Notes: generated by a model not told the origin, from the sequence alone. A stretch of DNA of 64,000 nt from Alteromonas macleodii ATCC 27126 (GCF_000172635.2 NC_018632.1:3348001-3412000), one strand, 5' to 3'. Positions 38,100-48,006 are shown, numbered from the stretch's first letter. Numbers and translations are program-made.

Positions 38100-40640
38100 T
38101 TAAGCCAAACTCGCCTTTAAAAATGGGGCTGTTGCACTTTGCTGAACTTTAGCAACCTCCTCTGGTCTGCCTTCAGCAACTATTTCTCCTCCCTCATCAC
38201 CAGCGCCTGGCCCCATATCAATAATGTGGTCGCAAGCCCCAGCCACCTGCATATTGTGCTCAACCATCACCACAGTATTCCCCGCTTCAACTAAGGTGCT
38301 TAAATGCTGCATAAGCAATGCAGTGTCTGAAAGATGTAAACCTGTTGTAGGTTCATCAAGCACGTATAGGGTATTAGCATTTTGAGCACGTTTAAGTTCT
38401 GACGCTAATTTAATGCGCTGCGCCTCGCCGCCTGATAATTCAGTGGCACTTTGCCCAAGGGTTAGATAGCCAAGCCCTACGTTCATTAGCGTTGTAAGTC
38501 CCCGCGTAATAACTTGATTATCACTAAATGCAGATAGTGCTTCTTCAACCGTAAGCGATAATACATCAGCGATAGAATGCTCATTGTAACCAACTTCCAG
38601 TACGTTATCGTTAAAACGCTGACCGTTACAAACAGTACAGGGGGAATAAACACTCGGCATAAATAGTAATTCTACCGATACCACACCCAAGCCTTCACAA
38701 TGTGGGCACCGCCCTTTTGCAACGTTAAACGAGAAATGACCCGCATCGTAACCACGGGATTTTGCTTCTTCGGTTGAAGCAAATAAACTTCTGATTTGGT
38801 CAAATATGCCGGTATAGGTTGCCAAAGTTGAACGGGGTGTCCTGCCGATGGGAGACTGATCTACCACAACTATACGACTTAACGCTTCAAGTCCGCTTTC
38901 AATACAGCCTTGTCGCGGTTCACTTTTAAGTGAAAAAGTGTCGTTAGTAAGAAGCGAATTGGCGTCAGTAAGCAGTTCTTTCGTTTCTCTTGTTTCTTGC
39001 GCTCGCTTCCCTTCTTTCTCGGCTGTACTTAAACCATCTTTGACCAACTCAACTAATGCTTGGCTAATTAAACTCGACTTTCCAGAGCCGGAAACGCCAG
39101 TGACACAGGTCATCACACCTAGTGGAATATCAATATCAACATGGCTGACATTATTTCTGGACACGTCTTTTAAACGCAATCCCCCTGATGATTTACGTTT
39201 TATACGCTGGCTTAGTGCTTTATTGTTAAAAACATAGTCTGCCGTTAAAGAGTTTTTTGTGCTTGCCAGTTCTTTAACCGGCCCACTATAGACAAGCTCA
39301 CCTCCGTTCACTCCCGCTTTCGGCCCTACATCTACGACCCAGTTAGCCCCTTTGATGACGTAAGGATTGTGCTCGACAACGAGCAGTGAATTGCCCGTAT
39401 CGGTAATATTGTGAAGCGCGTGAATAAGCCCTTCTACATCGCGAGGGTGAAGACCTGATGAGGGTTCATCCATAACAAAGACAACGCCAAATAAATTCGA
39501 TTTAAGCTGGGTCGTCAGACGCAATCGCTGTAGTTCGCCTACTGAGATACTTGTTGTACTTCTATCTAACGAAAGGTAATGAAGCCCAAGCGCTACTATG
39601 GGCTTCACTCTTTCAATAATGTCGCCCGTAATAGTACGTATCACCTGACCACGCTCTGAAGTATCACCGTTGACTGACTTTCTTAATGCCTGAAGCTTTT
39701 CGTGAACTTGCTGTAGTGGCAGCCTTGAAAACTCAATAATATCTAAGCCATCAACTTTCACTGCCAGCGCATTTTGCTTAAGCTTTTTTCCACGGCAAAC
39801 CGGACATGCTTCAACAGATATAAAGGGAGCAATTCGCTGCTTCATTTTCTCTTTTTGAGAGGTTTTAAACGTATCGAGCACATGACGTCGCGCGCTGATA
39901 AACTTGCCATTGTAGCTGGCAGGCTCGCCCTCTTGTTGTGCTTTACGGGTTTGCGCTAGGTTATAGTTTCGGTATACAGGTAACTGAGGCATTTCGTCGG
40001 TAAATAAGATCCAGTCACGGGTTTTTTGAGGCAGTTCACGCCATGGAATATCAACATCGATATCTAGCGACAACAATACCCTTACTAGGTTTTTGCCCTG
40101 CCATGCACCAGGCCAAGCTGCCACAGCGCCCTCACGTATGGTGAGGCTGTCGTCGGGTACAAGGCGATGAGCTTGTGTGTCAAAAACTTTTCCAATACCG
40201 TCACAATGTTCACATGCACCTTCGGGCGTATTAGGAGAAAACCCGTCTGCGTAGACAATGCTCTGCCCTTTGGGATAATCCCCGGCCCGGGAATAAAGCA
40301 TTCGCAGACTATTAGAAAGCGTGGTGATACTACCAACGGAAGAACGAACTGAAGGTGCGCCCCGGCGCTGGTGCAGGCCCACAGCAGGCGGTAAGCCGTC
40401 AATCACGTCTACGTCAGGTTTCTCCACCTGCTCAATTAGTCGTCTGGCATAAGGTGATATTGAATCTAAATAGCGGTGCTGAGCTTCTGCGTAAAGCGTA
40501 CCGAAAGCCAAAGAAGATTTTCCTGAGCCAGATACACCGGTAAACACCACCACTTCATTTCGCGGTATATCAATACTGATATTTTTTAAGTTGTGTACAC
40601 GAGCGCCGCGTACGTTAATTTTTCCCTCATCATTGTGCAC
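38100..40640 (-). CDS. UvrA-like excinuclease ATPase (short UvrA2-type)
   Basis: 846 aa, about 100 residues shorter than housekeeping UvrA (~940), as in the UvrA2/DrrC-like group linked to drug or DNA-damage tolerance. Two ABC ATPase cassettes are present: Walker A GVSGSGKSSLAFG (~34-46) and GVSGSGKSSLISQ in the second half. The second signature ELSGGEAQRIKLASEL is canonical, but the first reads SVGELQRLRL, degenerate. Zinc-finger pairs CPHCEGLG and CTVCNGQRF are present. The GTG start at 40640 has AGGTGA 5 bp upstream. A true UvrA role is less likely; there is no uvrB nearby. Confidence 0.85.
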   Translation of the reverse strand: MHNDEGKINVRGARVHNLKNISIDIPRNEVVVFTGVSGSGKSSLAFGTLYAEAQHRYLDSISPYARRLIEQVEKPDVDVIDGLPPAVGLHQRRGAPSVRSSVGSITTLSNSLRMLYSRAGDYPKGQSIVYADGFSPNTPEGACEHCDGIGKVFDTQAHRLVPDDSLTIREGAVAAWPGAWQGKNLVRVLLSLDIDVDIPWRELPQKTRDWILFTDEMPQLPVYRNYNLAQTRKAQQEGEPASYNGKFISARRHVLDTFKTSQKEKMKQRIAPFISVEACPVCRGKKLKQNALAVKVDGLDIIEFSRLPLQQVHEKLQALRKSVNGDTSERGQVIRTITGDIIERVKPIVALGLHYLSLDRSTTSISVGELQRLRLTTQLKSNLFGVVFVMDEPSSGLHPRDVEGLIHALHNITDTGNSLLVVEHNPYVIKGANWVVDVGPKAGVNGGELVYSGPVKELASTKNSLTADYVFNNKALSQRIKRKSSGGLRLKDVSRNNVSHVDIDIPLGVMTCVTGVSGSGKSSLISQALVELVKDGLSTAEKEGKRAQETRETKELLTDANSLLTNDTFSLKSEPRQGCIESGLEALSRIVVVDQSPIGRTPRSTLATYTGIFDQIRSLFASTEEAKSRGYDAGHFSFNVAKGRCPHCEGLGVVSVELLFMPSVYSPCTVCNGQRFNDNVLEVGYNEHSIADVLSLTVEEALSAFSDNQVITRGLTTLMNVGLGYLTLGQSATELSGGEAQRIKLASELKRAQNANTLYVLDEPTTGLHLSDTALLMQHLSTLVEAGNTVVMVEHNMQVAGACDHIIDMGPGAGDEGGEIVAEGRPEEVAKVQQSATAPFLKASLA

Positions 40641-40721
40641 TTCATCACCTGCATGTCACCTTTATTAAAGAATATTTAGATACAGGCGCTGTATTTCGAT
40701 CACTATTTTTAAACAAACACA

Positions 40722-41600
40722 TCAGCTGTCTGAGATGAGATGTTGAGCTAAAAAATCCACCAGCAATCTAATTTTAGGTGCAACATTTCGGTTTGAAGGA
40801 AATACGGCCCAAATAGCCTCTTGCTTGTCTTTGTACTCGGGAAACAGCTCTATTAGCTGACCAGAGGCTAGCGCTTTACGCACGTAAAAACCGGGTAGCT
40901 GTGCAATACCCAAACCAGCAACCGCGGCGCTGCATAGGGCATTCCCGCTGTTATACCGTACTCTTCCCTGTACAGGAATTGATTGAATTTTATTATCGAT
41001 AAGTAAACGCCAATAGGGTTGTGACCCCACCAGCAACGAGTGCTCTTTTAACTCTTCAATACTTTTGGGTTGACCTTGCTCTTTAAAATAATCCCTACTT
41101 CCGCATACAAACAAATGACGTGTAGCCAGCTTTTTTGCAACCAGCGTCGAGTCTTCTAGTTTGCCAATACGAATAGCGAGATCGAGACCAAGCTCCACAA
41201 TATCGAGTTTTTCATTGGAGAACGTACACTGCACACTAATGCCAGCGTACTTTTGCATAAAGGTATTGAGCAATGGCGCTATGAATGCTTCGCCAAACGC
41301 TACGGGAGCGGTAAGTTTAATTAGCCCTTGCGGCGATGCTTGCAGTGCGCTCACAGCTAGCTGGGCATCTTCGAGCGCCTTTAACGCGGGCATTGCCTGC
41401 TGAAAATACTGCGTACCCGCTTCAGTAAGCGATACGCTGCGCGTTGTACGCTGTAATAATTTTACGCCTAGCTGCTTTTCAAGTGATGCGACTTTACGGC
41501 TTATCTGCGCCACTGACGTATCGAGCTTATTTGCAGCCCCGGTAAAATTGCCAACGTCAGCTACGGCACAAAACTCGGCTATGCCTTCTAGATATTTCAT
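40722..41600 (-). CDS. LysR family transcriptional regulator
   Basis: 292 aa (with start ATG 41600; the GTG at 41609 is an alternative). The N-terminal winged helix-turn-helix is complete: FCAVADVGNFTGAANKLDTSVAQISRKVASLEKQLGVKLLQRTTR in overlapping short parts (~residues 8-55), followed by the periplasmic-binding-like effector domain. It is divergent from frmA, so it probably controls that gene; a 12-bp palindrome ATTTGGCCAAAT lies between them at 41661-41672. Effector unknown. Confidence 0.92.
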   Translation of the reverse strand: MKYLEGIAEFCAVADVGNFTGAANKLDTSVAQISRKVASLEKQLGVKLLQRTTRSVSLTEAGTQYFQQAMPALKALEDAQLAVSALQASPQGLIKLTAPVAFGEAFIAPLLNTFMQKYAGISVQCTFSNEKLDIVELGLDLAIRIGKLEDSTLVAKKLATRHLFVCGSRDYFKEQGQPKSIEELKEHSLLVGSQPYWRLLIDNKIQSIPVQGRVRYNSGNALCSAAVAGLGIAQLPGFYVRKALASGQLIELFPEYKDKQEAIWAVFPSNRNVAPKIRLLVDFLAQHLISDS

Positions 41601-41660
41601 TATCGCCACTCGTTAGTTTAGCGTTGTTCAACACAGCGCTGGTTTATTTGAGTACATTCT

Positions 41661-41672
41661 ATTTGGCCAAAT
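41661..41672. promoter_or_regulatory. 12-bp palindrome in the LysR/frmA intergenic region
   Basis: ATTTGGCCAAAT is perfectly self-complementary, between the divergent LysR gene and frmA. Candidate LysR-type binding site. Confidence 0.45.
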
Positions 41673-41774
41673 CAATTATTACAAATATGAAATAGTGATT
41701 TACTAAAACCGTATTTATCATTAGTAATCCGTCTCCTATACTTTGGCCTATAAAACATCATCGTATATTTATGA

Positions 41775-42947
<1,173 letters not shown>

Positions 42948-42987
42948 GCATTAGAACCAAAGCGCAGATATTTTTGCATAAAAAACA

Positions 42988-43014
42988 AAGGCCCGCATAA
43001 ATGCGGGCCTTTTT
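42988..43014. terminator. bidirectional terminator between frmA and the PEP-CTERM gene
   Basis: AAGGCCCGCAT (42988-42998) pairs with ATGCGGGCCTT (43001-43011), with an A-rich left flank and a T-run at right. Confidence 0.9.
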
Positions 43015-43035
43015 GTAGTTACCATATGTGTAAAT

Positions 43036-43668
43036 CTATTTGGCTCTCTTACGTCTTATAAACGCAAAAGCTGAAAGAGGTAGCAAAATAGCCAAGCTCG
43101 CTGGCTCACTAACTGAAACACTGGATACACTCGCTAATCTAGGCGCTTCAGTTACCACGATATCATCAACAAAATTGCCATAGGTTCCTGTATTGATGGT
43201 AGAAAAACGGATGGTTGTCAGCGCAGTTTGCGCAACAAAATCACCGTAGAATTCAGACCAAGTTTTAATAGCGTGATCGTCAAACACTTGACTGAACAAA
43301 ATGTCATCCGTATCGCTGAATATGTCTAGCTGAAAACTTTCACCTTTGCCTCGTGCTGCATAAGCAAATGACACATCATAGGTAGCATCTGCTTCAGTAG
43401 AGAAGCTTTGAAAAATAAAGTATCGGCCATTATTGCCATTGGCATTAAGCTCAGCATATTGGCTACCATCAAATGCATTTAACCCTTGGAAGTTATCCCA
43501 TAGCTCCATATTTGTGCCACTCCACCCATCAACTGTTCCAGCAGTGAAGGCTTTCCAGCTATTACTCTTAATATCGTTGTTCTCAAAGCTACCGTTTAAA
43601 ATCAAATTGGCGTGAGCTGTCGTGCTCACACCGAAAACTAAAGATAAAACTACTAACCACTTGCTCAT
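43036..43668 (-). CDS. PEP-CTERM sorting domain-containing exported protein
   Basis: 210 aa. A signal peptide (MSKWLVVLSLVFGVSTTAHA) precedes a beta-rich domain beginning NLILNGSFENN, like the galactose-binding or choice-of-anchor modules of secreted proteins. The C-terminus is a full PEP-CTERM signal: SEPASLAILLPLSAFAF then RRKRAK, i.e. the PEP-like motif (here SEPAS), membrane helix and basic tail. Exosortase XrtA is expected to cleave and sort it. The start at 43668 has GGAG 6 bp upstream, giving a proper signal peptide. PrsK at the left edge belongs to the same sorting/regulatory system; XrtA is not in this window. Confidence 0.88.
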   Translation of the reverse strand: MSKWLVVLSLVFGVSTTAHANLILNGSFENNDIKSNSWKAFTAGTVDGWSGTNMELWDNFQGLNAFDGSQYAELNANGNNGRYFIFQSFSTEADATYDVSFAYAARGKGESFQLDIFSDTDDILFSQVFDDHAIKTWSEFYGDFVAQTALTTIRFSTINTGTYGNFVDDIVVTEAPRLASVSSVSVSEPASLAILLPLSAFAFIRRKRAK

Positions 43669-43764
43669 GTACTTCTCCGAAATCACATGTGATCCTATGA
43701 TTGTATTTTACCAAGTGGTCCAACCTGTGTATCTTATTCTTTAGCATGTTGTATAAAAGTATAA

Positions 43765-44409
43765 CTAAATAACCCCCTGCTCTAACGCCTTGAGCACTGC
43801 CCTCGTTCTATCTCGTACACCAAGCTTAGCCATGATTGAAGAAACTTGGTTCTTAATGGTGCCTGTTGATTTGAACATCGCATCTGCAATTTCTTTATTA
43901 CTGTAACCCGCAGCGATCAAACGGAGAATTTCGACTTCTTTCTCAGTAAGTGGCTCTGGATTTTCAAACGACTCAAATTCTACGTTCAGTCCTTTCAAGC
44001 CTTGCAACACTTTTTCGGTTACCGCGGGCTGAATCAGCGTTTTGCCATTTTTTATTTGCGTAATAGTGTCTACCAGAGTTTCTAGCGACACATCTTTAAG
44101 CAGGTACCCTTTTGCACCGGCGCGCATAGCACCGTTTACCAGCTCGTGATCGTCAAACGTAGTAAGCATTAGAACCGGGGTTTTAATTCCCCTATCTCTC
44201 AGCGCAAGTAAAGTATCGATACCCGATAATTTGGGCATGCGAATATCCATCAATATCACATCGCAATGTGTACCGTTTTCACTGTCAATGAGCTGCTGAC
44301 CATTTTCGTATTCGCCAACAACCTCAACGCTATCATCAAGCCCCAAAAGTGATTTGATGCCTTCCCTTACCAGCATTTGATCTTCTACTAGAATAAGGCG
44401 TGTTTTCAT
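43765..44409 (-). CDS. NarL/DesR-type response regulator
   Basis: 214 aa. The receiver domain (1-~120) has phospho-acceptor Asp55 in VILMDIRMPKLSG and Lys in KGYLLKD; the C-terminal LuxR-type helix-turn-helix spans ~150-210 (LTEKEVEILRLIAAGYSNKEIADAMF). It overlaps the upstream kinase gene by an ATGA junction (44406-44409), so kinase and regulator are made together. It likely binds an inverted repeat; a strong one lies at 45776-45809. Confidence 0.95.
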   Translation of the reverse strand: MKTRLILVEDQMLVREGIKSLLGLDDSVEVVGEYENGQQLIDSENGTHCDVILMDIRMPKLSGIDTLLALRDRGIKTPVLMLTTFDDHELVNGAMRAGAKGYLLKDVSLETLVDTITQIKNGKTLIQPAVTEKVLQGLKGLNVEFESFENPEPLTEKEVEILRLIAAGYSNKEIADAMFKSTGTIKNQVSSIMAKLGVRDRTRAVLKALEQGVI

Positions 44410-45704
44410 TCGCCCTCCGGAATGTGAATTGCGATGCGAAAACCCTGCTCGGTTCGCTGCCAGCTGATAGTTCCATTTAGCTCATGAACCCGTTCCTGCA
44501 TTCCTTTTAGACCATTGCCAGCCACCACATGACTTGAAGTGTCAGATTCGCTTGATCGCTCTTCCTTTCGAACCCCTTCTGCAAAAGCGCCTTCTGAATG
44601 GCTACATGGTGCTTTGTCGAAGAACTGTATGCTACTTGGCTGCTCATCACTGAGTTTCTCATATGCAGCATGCGGCACTATACTGTCGTGCATTAGTAGG
44701 TTATAAACGCCGTTGTGTTGCGTCAGTGATAGGGAAAAATAATGCGCCTGTGTATGGCGTATCACGTTAGTTAGCGCCTCCTGCATACTTCGCAACAGGC
44801 AATCGGCAATTCGCACGTTGGTTAACATTAAATTGTCGTCAATGTGCAGATTTACCATCGGCCTAGGCAAATCTTTAATTAGTGCGTTTACTGCTAATGA
44901 AAAATCAATAGCCGCATTTTCCCGAATGTCAGAAATCGCTTCTCTAACATCAGAGAGCAAAAGCTTAGCGATACTGTGGGACTGCTCAACGTGTTGCTTT
45001 ATGGCTTGCGATTCAGTGCTCTCTAATAAATCCGCCTTTCTCGACGCGACTTGAAGGTTGATAGTAAGCGCCGTCAAATGATGCCCTAAAACATCATGAA
45101 TGTTTCGCGCTATACGCAGGCGTTCATCTTGAGTAAGCGCCTGCTTCATTAGTTGCTGAGTACTTAATAATTGTCTATTAAGCGCGTCAGCTTCTTCACG
45201 CGCTTTCGATTCTTTAATGGCCGTGTTCGACATGATCATGGCAAATAAATTGAATGTCCAAAACAGCGCGCCAGTTAAGACAGCTTGCTGCTCTTGCCAC
45301 ACCCACCCTTGGATGAGGATGGTGGGCAAAGCCAATGGTATTGAAAGTACGACGCACTTTTTCCAATTAACATAGTAAGGAAGAATGGCGGACCAAATAA
45401 CAATGAAGATGGCAAGGTAGGCATAGGGAAGCAAAAACTGGCAAAGTACCGCTAATAGAAACATCGCCCATAACGTTGGCAGCCTTAACGAAGGCATACT
45501 GTGGTCATGCCTACTGACAATCACAAAAGTCGCAGCTAGCATACAAAAAATAGCAATGGCGGAGAGGGTTCGCCAATGCATGAACGAGTATTGATGATAC
45601 AAGAAGTAAAGTGCAGAGCCGCTTACAAACATCCACGTAATGCATGCAGATGCGCGCTCAACATCGATGCTCACCCGCCAATGAGCAGGGATTGAGATTT
45701 TCAT
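44406..45704 (-). CDS. DesK/NarX-like sensor histidine kinase with unusual ATP lid
   Basis: 432 aa. Five or six hydrophobic segments fill residues ~20-165 with little periplasmic sequence, as in DesK-type membrane-state sensors. The HisKA_3 box is RIARNIHDVLGHHLTAL with His203, and the N box is SMQEALTNVIRHTQA (~307-321). The usual DxGxG box is not clear: the region after residue 338 reads MHDSIVPHAAYEK and then ~45 polar residues, before the GNGLKGMQERVHELNG box at ~397. Signal unknown. It is the upstream gene of a pair with the LuxR-type regulator. Confidence 0.92.
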   Translation of the reverse strand: MKISIPAHWRVSIDVERASACITWMFVSGSALYFLYHQYSFMHWRTLSAIAIFCMLAATFVIVSRHDHSMPSLRLPTLWAMFLLAVLCQFLLPYAYLAIFIVIWSAILPYYVNWKKCVVLSIPLALPTILIQGWVWQEQQAVLTGALFWTFNLFAMIMSNTAIKESKAREEADALNRQLLSTQQLMKQALTQDERLRIARNIHDVLGHHLTALTINLQVASRKADLLESTESQAIKQHVEQSHSIAKLLLSDVREAISDIRENAAIDFSLAVNALIKDLPRPMVNLHIDDNLMLTNVRIADCLLRSMQEALTNVIRHTQAHYFSLSLTQHNGVYNLLMHDSIVPHAAYEKLSDEQPSSIQFFDKAPCSHSEGAFAEGVRKEERSSESDTSSHVVAGNGLKGMQERVHELNGTISWQRTEQGFRIAIHIPEGE

Positions 45705-45775
45705 TCGTTTCTGACTACCTATATCTTTTCGTTCTTATAGCGTTACTTTGACAAAAAACACAGTTCAATGCATAG

Positions 45776-45809
45776 GCCAGAAGTCACTTTTTATTTCATG
45801 ACTTCTGGC
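45776..45809. promoter_or_regulatory. 11-bp perfect inverted repeat with 12-bp spacer
   Basis: GCCAGAAGTCA (45776-45786) and TGACTTCTGGC (45799-45809) are exact reverse complements. They lie between the divergent kinase and membrane-protein genes. No T-run follows, so an operator is more likely than a terminator; the adjacent LuxR-type regulator is the obvious candidate ligand. Confidence 0.65.
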
Positions 45810-45877
45810 ACTGTTGTCAATCTCGTGAAGTTATCACTATAAGCCTACAATTTTGTTCATTGCCAAAGGAAAGCAAG

Positions 45878-46645
45878 ATGCAAACAATTCATGGCTTTAT
45901 AGTAACGCTTCATATTTTAACGGGTGCTCTGTCACTTTTACTGTTTTGGGTGCCTAGTCTTACGAAAAAGGGCGGAAAAGCCCACAAGCAATTTGGTGGT
46001 TACTATATAAAAGCAATGCTATTTACGTCTATTAGTGGCGTTATCAGCTCTACTATGGTGTTGTTTATTCCGCTAGTCATCTACCCAACAATGCCCGAGC
46101 ACTTTGAGTCTGTTGCTTATTTCACTGCATACCTTAGAGGTCAATATATCTTTTTGCTGATGTTAAGCCTGTTGGTGTGGAACAACGTGAGGCATTCTGT
46201 AGCGGTGCTTAAAGTGAAGCAAAATCTTGAGCAGCTGCGCACAATTGAATATTTATGGCTACCCGTACTGCTTTTTGTCGTCGCTTCCATTGCGTTGTAT
46301 CAGGGTATTACTTACGGCATCACGCTAACTTGTATCTTTGCCCCTATTGCACTGTTAAATGCCATTGGTATTGTGCGCTATGTTCATCAAAAAGACATCG
46401 TTGCAGGTTCGTGGGTAACTGAGCACATTGGGCATATCATTGGCTCTGGTATTGGTGCATATACCGCATTTTTTGCCTTTGGAGGACGCGCATTATTCGA
46501 AGGCTCGCCGTCACTACAACTTGTCAGTTGGGTTCTACCTGCCCTTATAGGCGTTCCTTTTTCAATCTGGCTTAGCTGTAAATACAAACCAAAATCATCT
46601 GGTCGTAATACGTCTTCTTTAAAACCTAAGGTAATGAAAAGTTAA
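45878..46645 (+). CDS. multi-pass membrane protein, unknown function (DUF2306-like)
   Basis: 255 aa with about seven hydrophobic segments. The N-terminus IVTLHILTGALSLLLFWVPSL is followed by a Lys/Gly/His loop KKGGKAHKQFGGYYIKAM, which recalls DUF2306-type membrane proteins, though I cannot confirm the family. A late HIGHIIGSGIGAYTAFFAFGG segment has paired histidines that might bind haem or metal. The start at 45878 has AAAGGA 7 bp upstream. It is divergent from the two-component operon and shares with it the inverted repeat 45776-45809, so it may be a target of that regulator. Confidence 0.7.
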   Translation: MQTIHGFIVTLHILTGALSLLLFWVPSLTKKGGKAHKQFGGYYIKAMLFTSISGVISSTMVLFIPLVIYPTMPEHFESVAYFTAYLRGQYIFLLMLSLLVWNNVRHSVAVLKVKQNLEQLRTIEYLWLPVLLFVVASIALYQGITYGITLTCIFAPIALLNAIGIVRYVHQKDIVAGSWVTEHIGHIIGSGIGAYTAFFAFGGRALFEGSPSLQLVSWVLPALIGVPFSIWLSCKYKPKSSGRNTSSLKPKVMKS

Positions 46646-46992
46646 ACTTAAAAGTGATATATAAAAATTCAATTCAGCAGTTGTTATCAATGCCACGGTT
46701 AGGGCCTGTTTACATAACGGTGGCATTGCCACTTGGACAACAAGCCATCAAATGTGTAACGTAAGAAATGGCAATAACGCCACCACTAACCAGTGTGAAC
46801 ATCGAGCGCTAAATTATGAAAAAGCACCAATCAGCAGCACTTAAAATATTGAAAGATACACTGTCATTTCAAACGTATTAGCGTAGTCTCGCTGTCAGTG
46901 CGGCCTGTATTGGTTTAGGGCTAGGTTTAAGTGCACATGCGAACGCATATCATGAAGACAATTCAACACCGCAAACCAGTGACCAAGCGCAA

Positions 46993-47505
46993 ATGAATAC
47001 CAAACCGACACTTACAACGCTCAACAACTACCAAGAAAACGCGCCATATATGTTCTCTTCGGGCTTACCCGATGCCTCTCACCTTTCTTTACTGAAAGAA
47101 AAAGGGGTGACGCACGTTGTAGATTTGATCCCAGGGGATAGAACCAGTGAAATCTTAACTACCTCAAAATTAGGACTCGATTACTTTAATGTGCCCGTGG
47201 ATTGGGAAGGCCCCACATTAGCCAACTTTTTAAATTACGCTGCGTTTATGCAAACCGTCGATATCAAAGAAGACAAGGTACTTACGCACTGTAAACTGAA
47301 TTGGCGAGGCGCTGCTTTTACGTATCTATACAGAATTAACGTACTTGGTGAAAATGAACAAGCCGCCCAAAAAGACCTTATGGCTATTTGGCATCCGAAT
47401 CCAACATGGTTCGCCTTCATGAACGAGGTAATTGCCCACTACAATGAGGTAAACGGTAAAGAAGTAGCGATGTCGTTCGAGGCTGCCGCTCCTGAAAACC
47501 ACTAA
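46993..47505 (+). CDS. protein tyrosine phosphatase family protein, signal peptide lost to an amber codon
   Basis: 170 aa as read from the first usable ATG. The core resembles the small bacterial dual-specificity/beta-lactamase-hydrolase-like phosphatase family: MFSSGLPDASHLSLLKEKGVTHVVDL, then THCKLNWRGAAFTYLYR, where Cys and Arg are four residues apart as in that subfamily. In the same frame, 46816-46992 encodes a would-be export signal (MKKHQSAALKIL, then AVSAACIGLGLGLSAHANA), but TAG at 46879-46881 interrupts it at codon 22 and no in-frame start lies between that and 46993. The protein as written should stay cytoplasmic or may be poorly translated. Confidence 0.7.
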   Translation: MNTKPTLTTLNNYQENAPYMFSSGLPDASHLSLLKEKGVTHVVDLIPGDRTSEILTTSKLGLDYFNVPVDWEGPTLANFLNYAAFMQTVDIKEDKVLTHCKLNWRGAAFTYLYRINVLGENEQAAQKDLMAIWHPNPTWFAFMNEVIAHYNEVNGKEVAMSFEAAAPENH

Positions 47506-47561
47506 ATTTCTGTCTTACCGAGAATAATGGCGGTCTAAGACCCTCTCGTCCTTACCAAACA

Positions 47562-47638
47562 CATATGAAATTTCAGATTTATCATTGACACATACGGAAT
47601 TTCATATACGATACATCACATACGAAATTTCATATGTG
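47562..47638 (+). promoter_or_regulatory. ars operon promoter with three ArsR-type operator boxes
   Basis: Boxes CATATGAAATTTCAGA (47562-47577), CATACGGAATTTCATATACG (47591-47610) and CATACGAAATTTCATATGTG (47619-47638) share the core GAAATTTCATAT. A TTGACA (47585-47590) directly precedes box 2, so box 2 sits in the promoter spacer region and box 3 just ahead of the arsR start. Repressor binding there would block RNA polymerase until arsenite is bound. Confidence 0.8.
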
Positions 47639-47647
47639 ATGTGATTT

Positions 47648-47992
47648 ATGTCGACTTGTTCTGATTCTTCGCAGCTACAGCCTTTAACATTTTTCAAATG
47701 CTTGTCGGAAGACACCCGCTTAAAGACGCTACTTATGCTCAGTGTAAAAGGTGAGCTATGCGTGTGCGACCTTACTGATGCGCTTCAATTAAGCCAGCCC
47801 AAAATTTCACGCCATCTCGCTGACTTACGAAAGTGCGGTTTAGTTCTCGATACTCGTAAGGGTAAATGGGTGTATTACCAGCTCCATCCTGACCTACCCG
47901 CTTGGGCACTGGAGGTCATTAAAAACACCGCTATTCATAACAATGAATATATTAGCGAGGCGTTAGCGAATTTGTCCTGCGAGAATTGCTAG
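47648..47992 (+). CDS. arsR: arsenite-responsive ArsR family repressor
   Basis: 114-aa winged-helix metalloregulator. The metal-binding motif ELCVCDLTDALQLSQPK holds the paired cysteines at the start of the recognition region, followed by ISRHLADLRKCGLVLDTRKGKWVYY. Two more Cys at the end (SCENC) may assist. It represses its own operon and is released by As(III)/Sb(III). First gene of arsR-arsC-arsH-acr3. A 171-bp spacer to arsC contains a decayed repeat copy. Confidence 0.94.
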   Translation: MSTCSDSSQLQPLTFFKCLSEDTRLKTLLMLSVKGELCVCDLTDALQLSQPKISRHLADLRKCGLVLDTRKGKWVYYQLHPDLPAWALEVIKNTAIHNNEYISEALANLSCENC

Positions 47993-48006
47993 ATTCCAAA
48001 CTTTCT

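Noticed and set aside
46690..46735. GGGCCTGTTTAC near 46703 as a further copy of the palindromic repeat
   Set aside because: Match covers only about a dozen bases; the surrounding TGCCAC/GTGGCA hairpin is its own structure.
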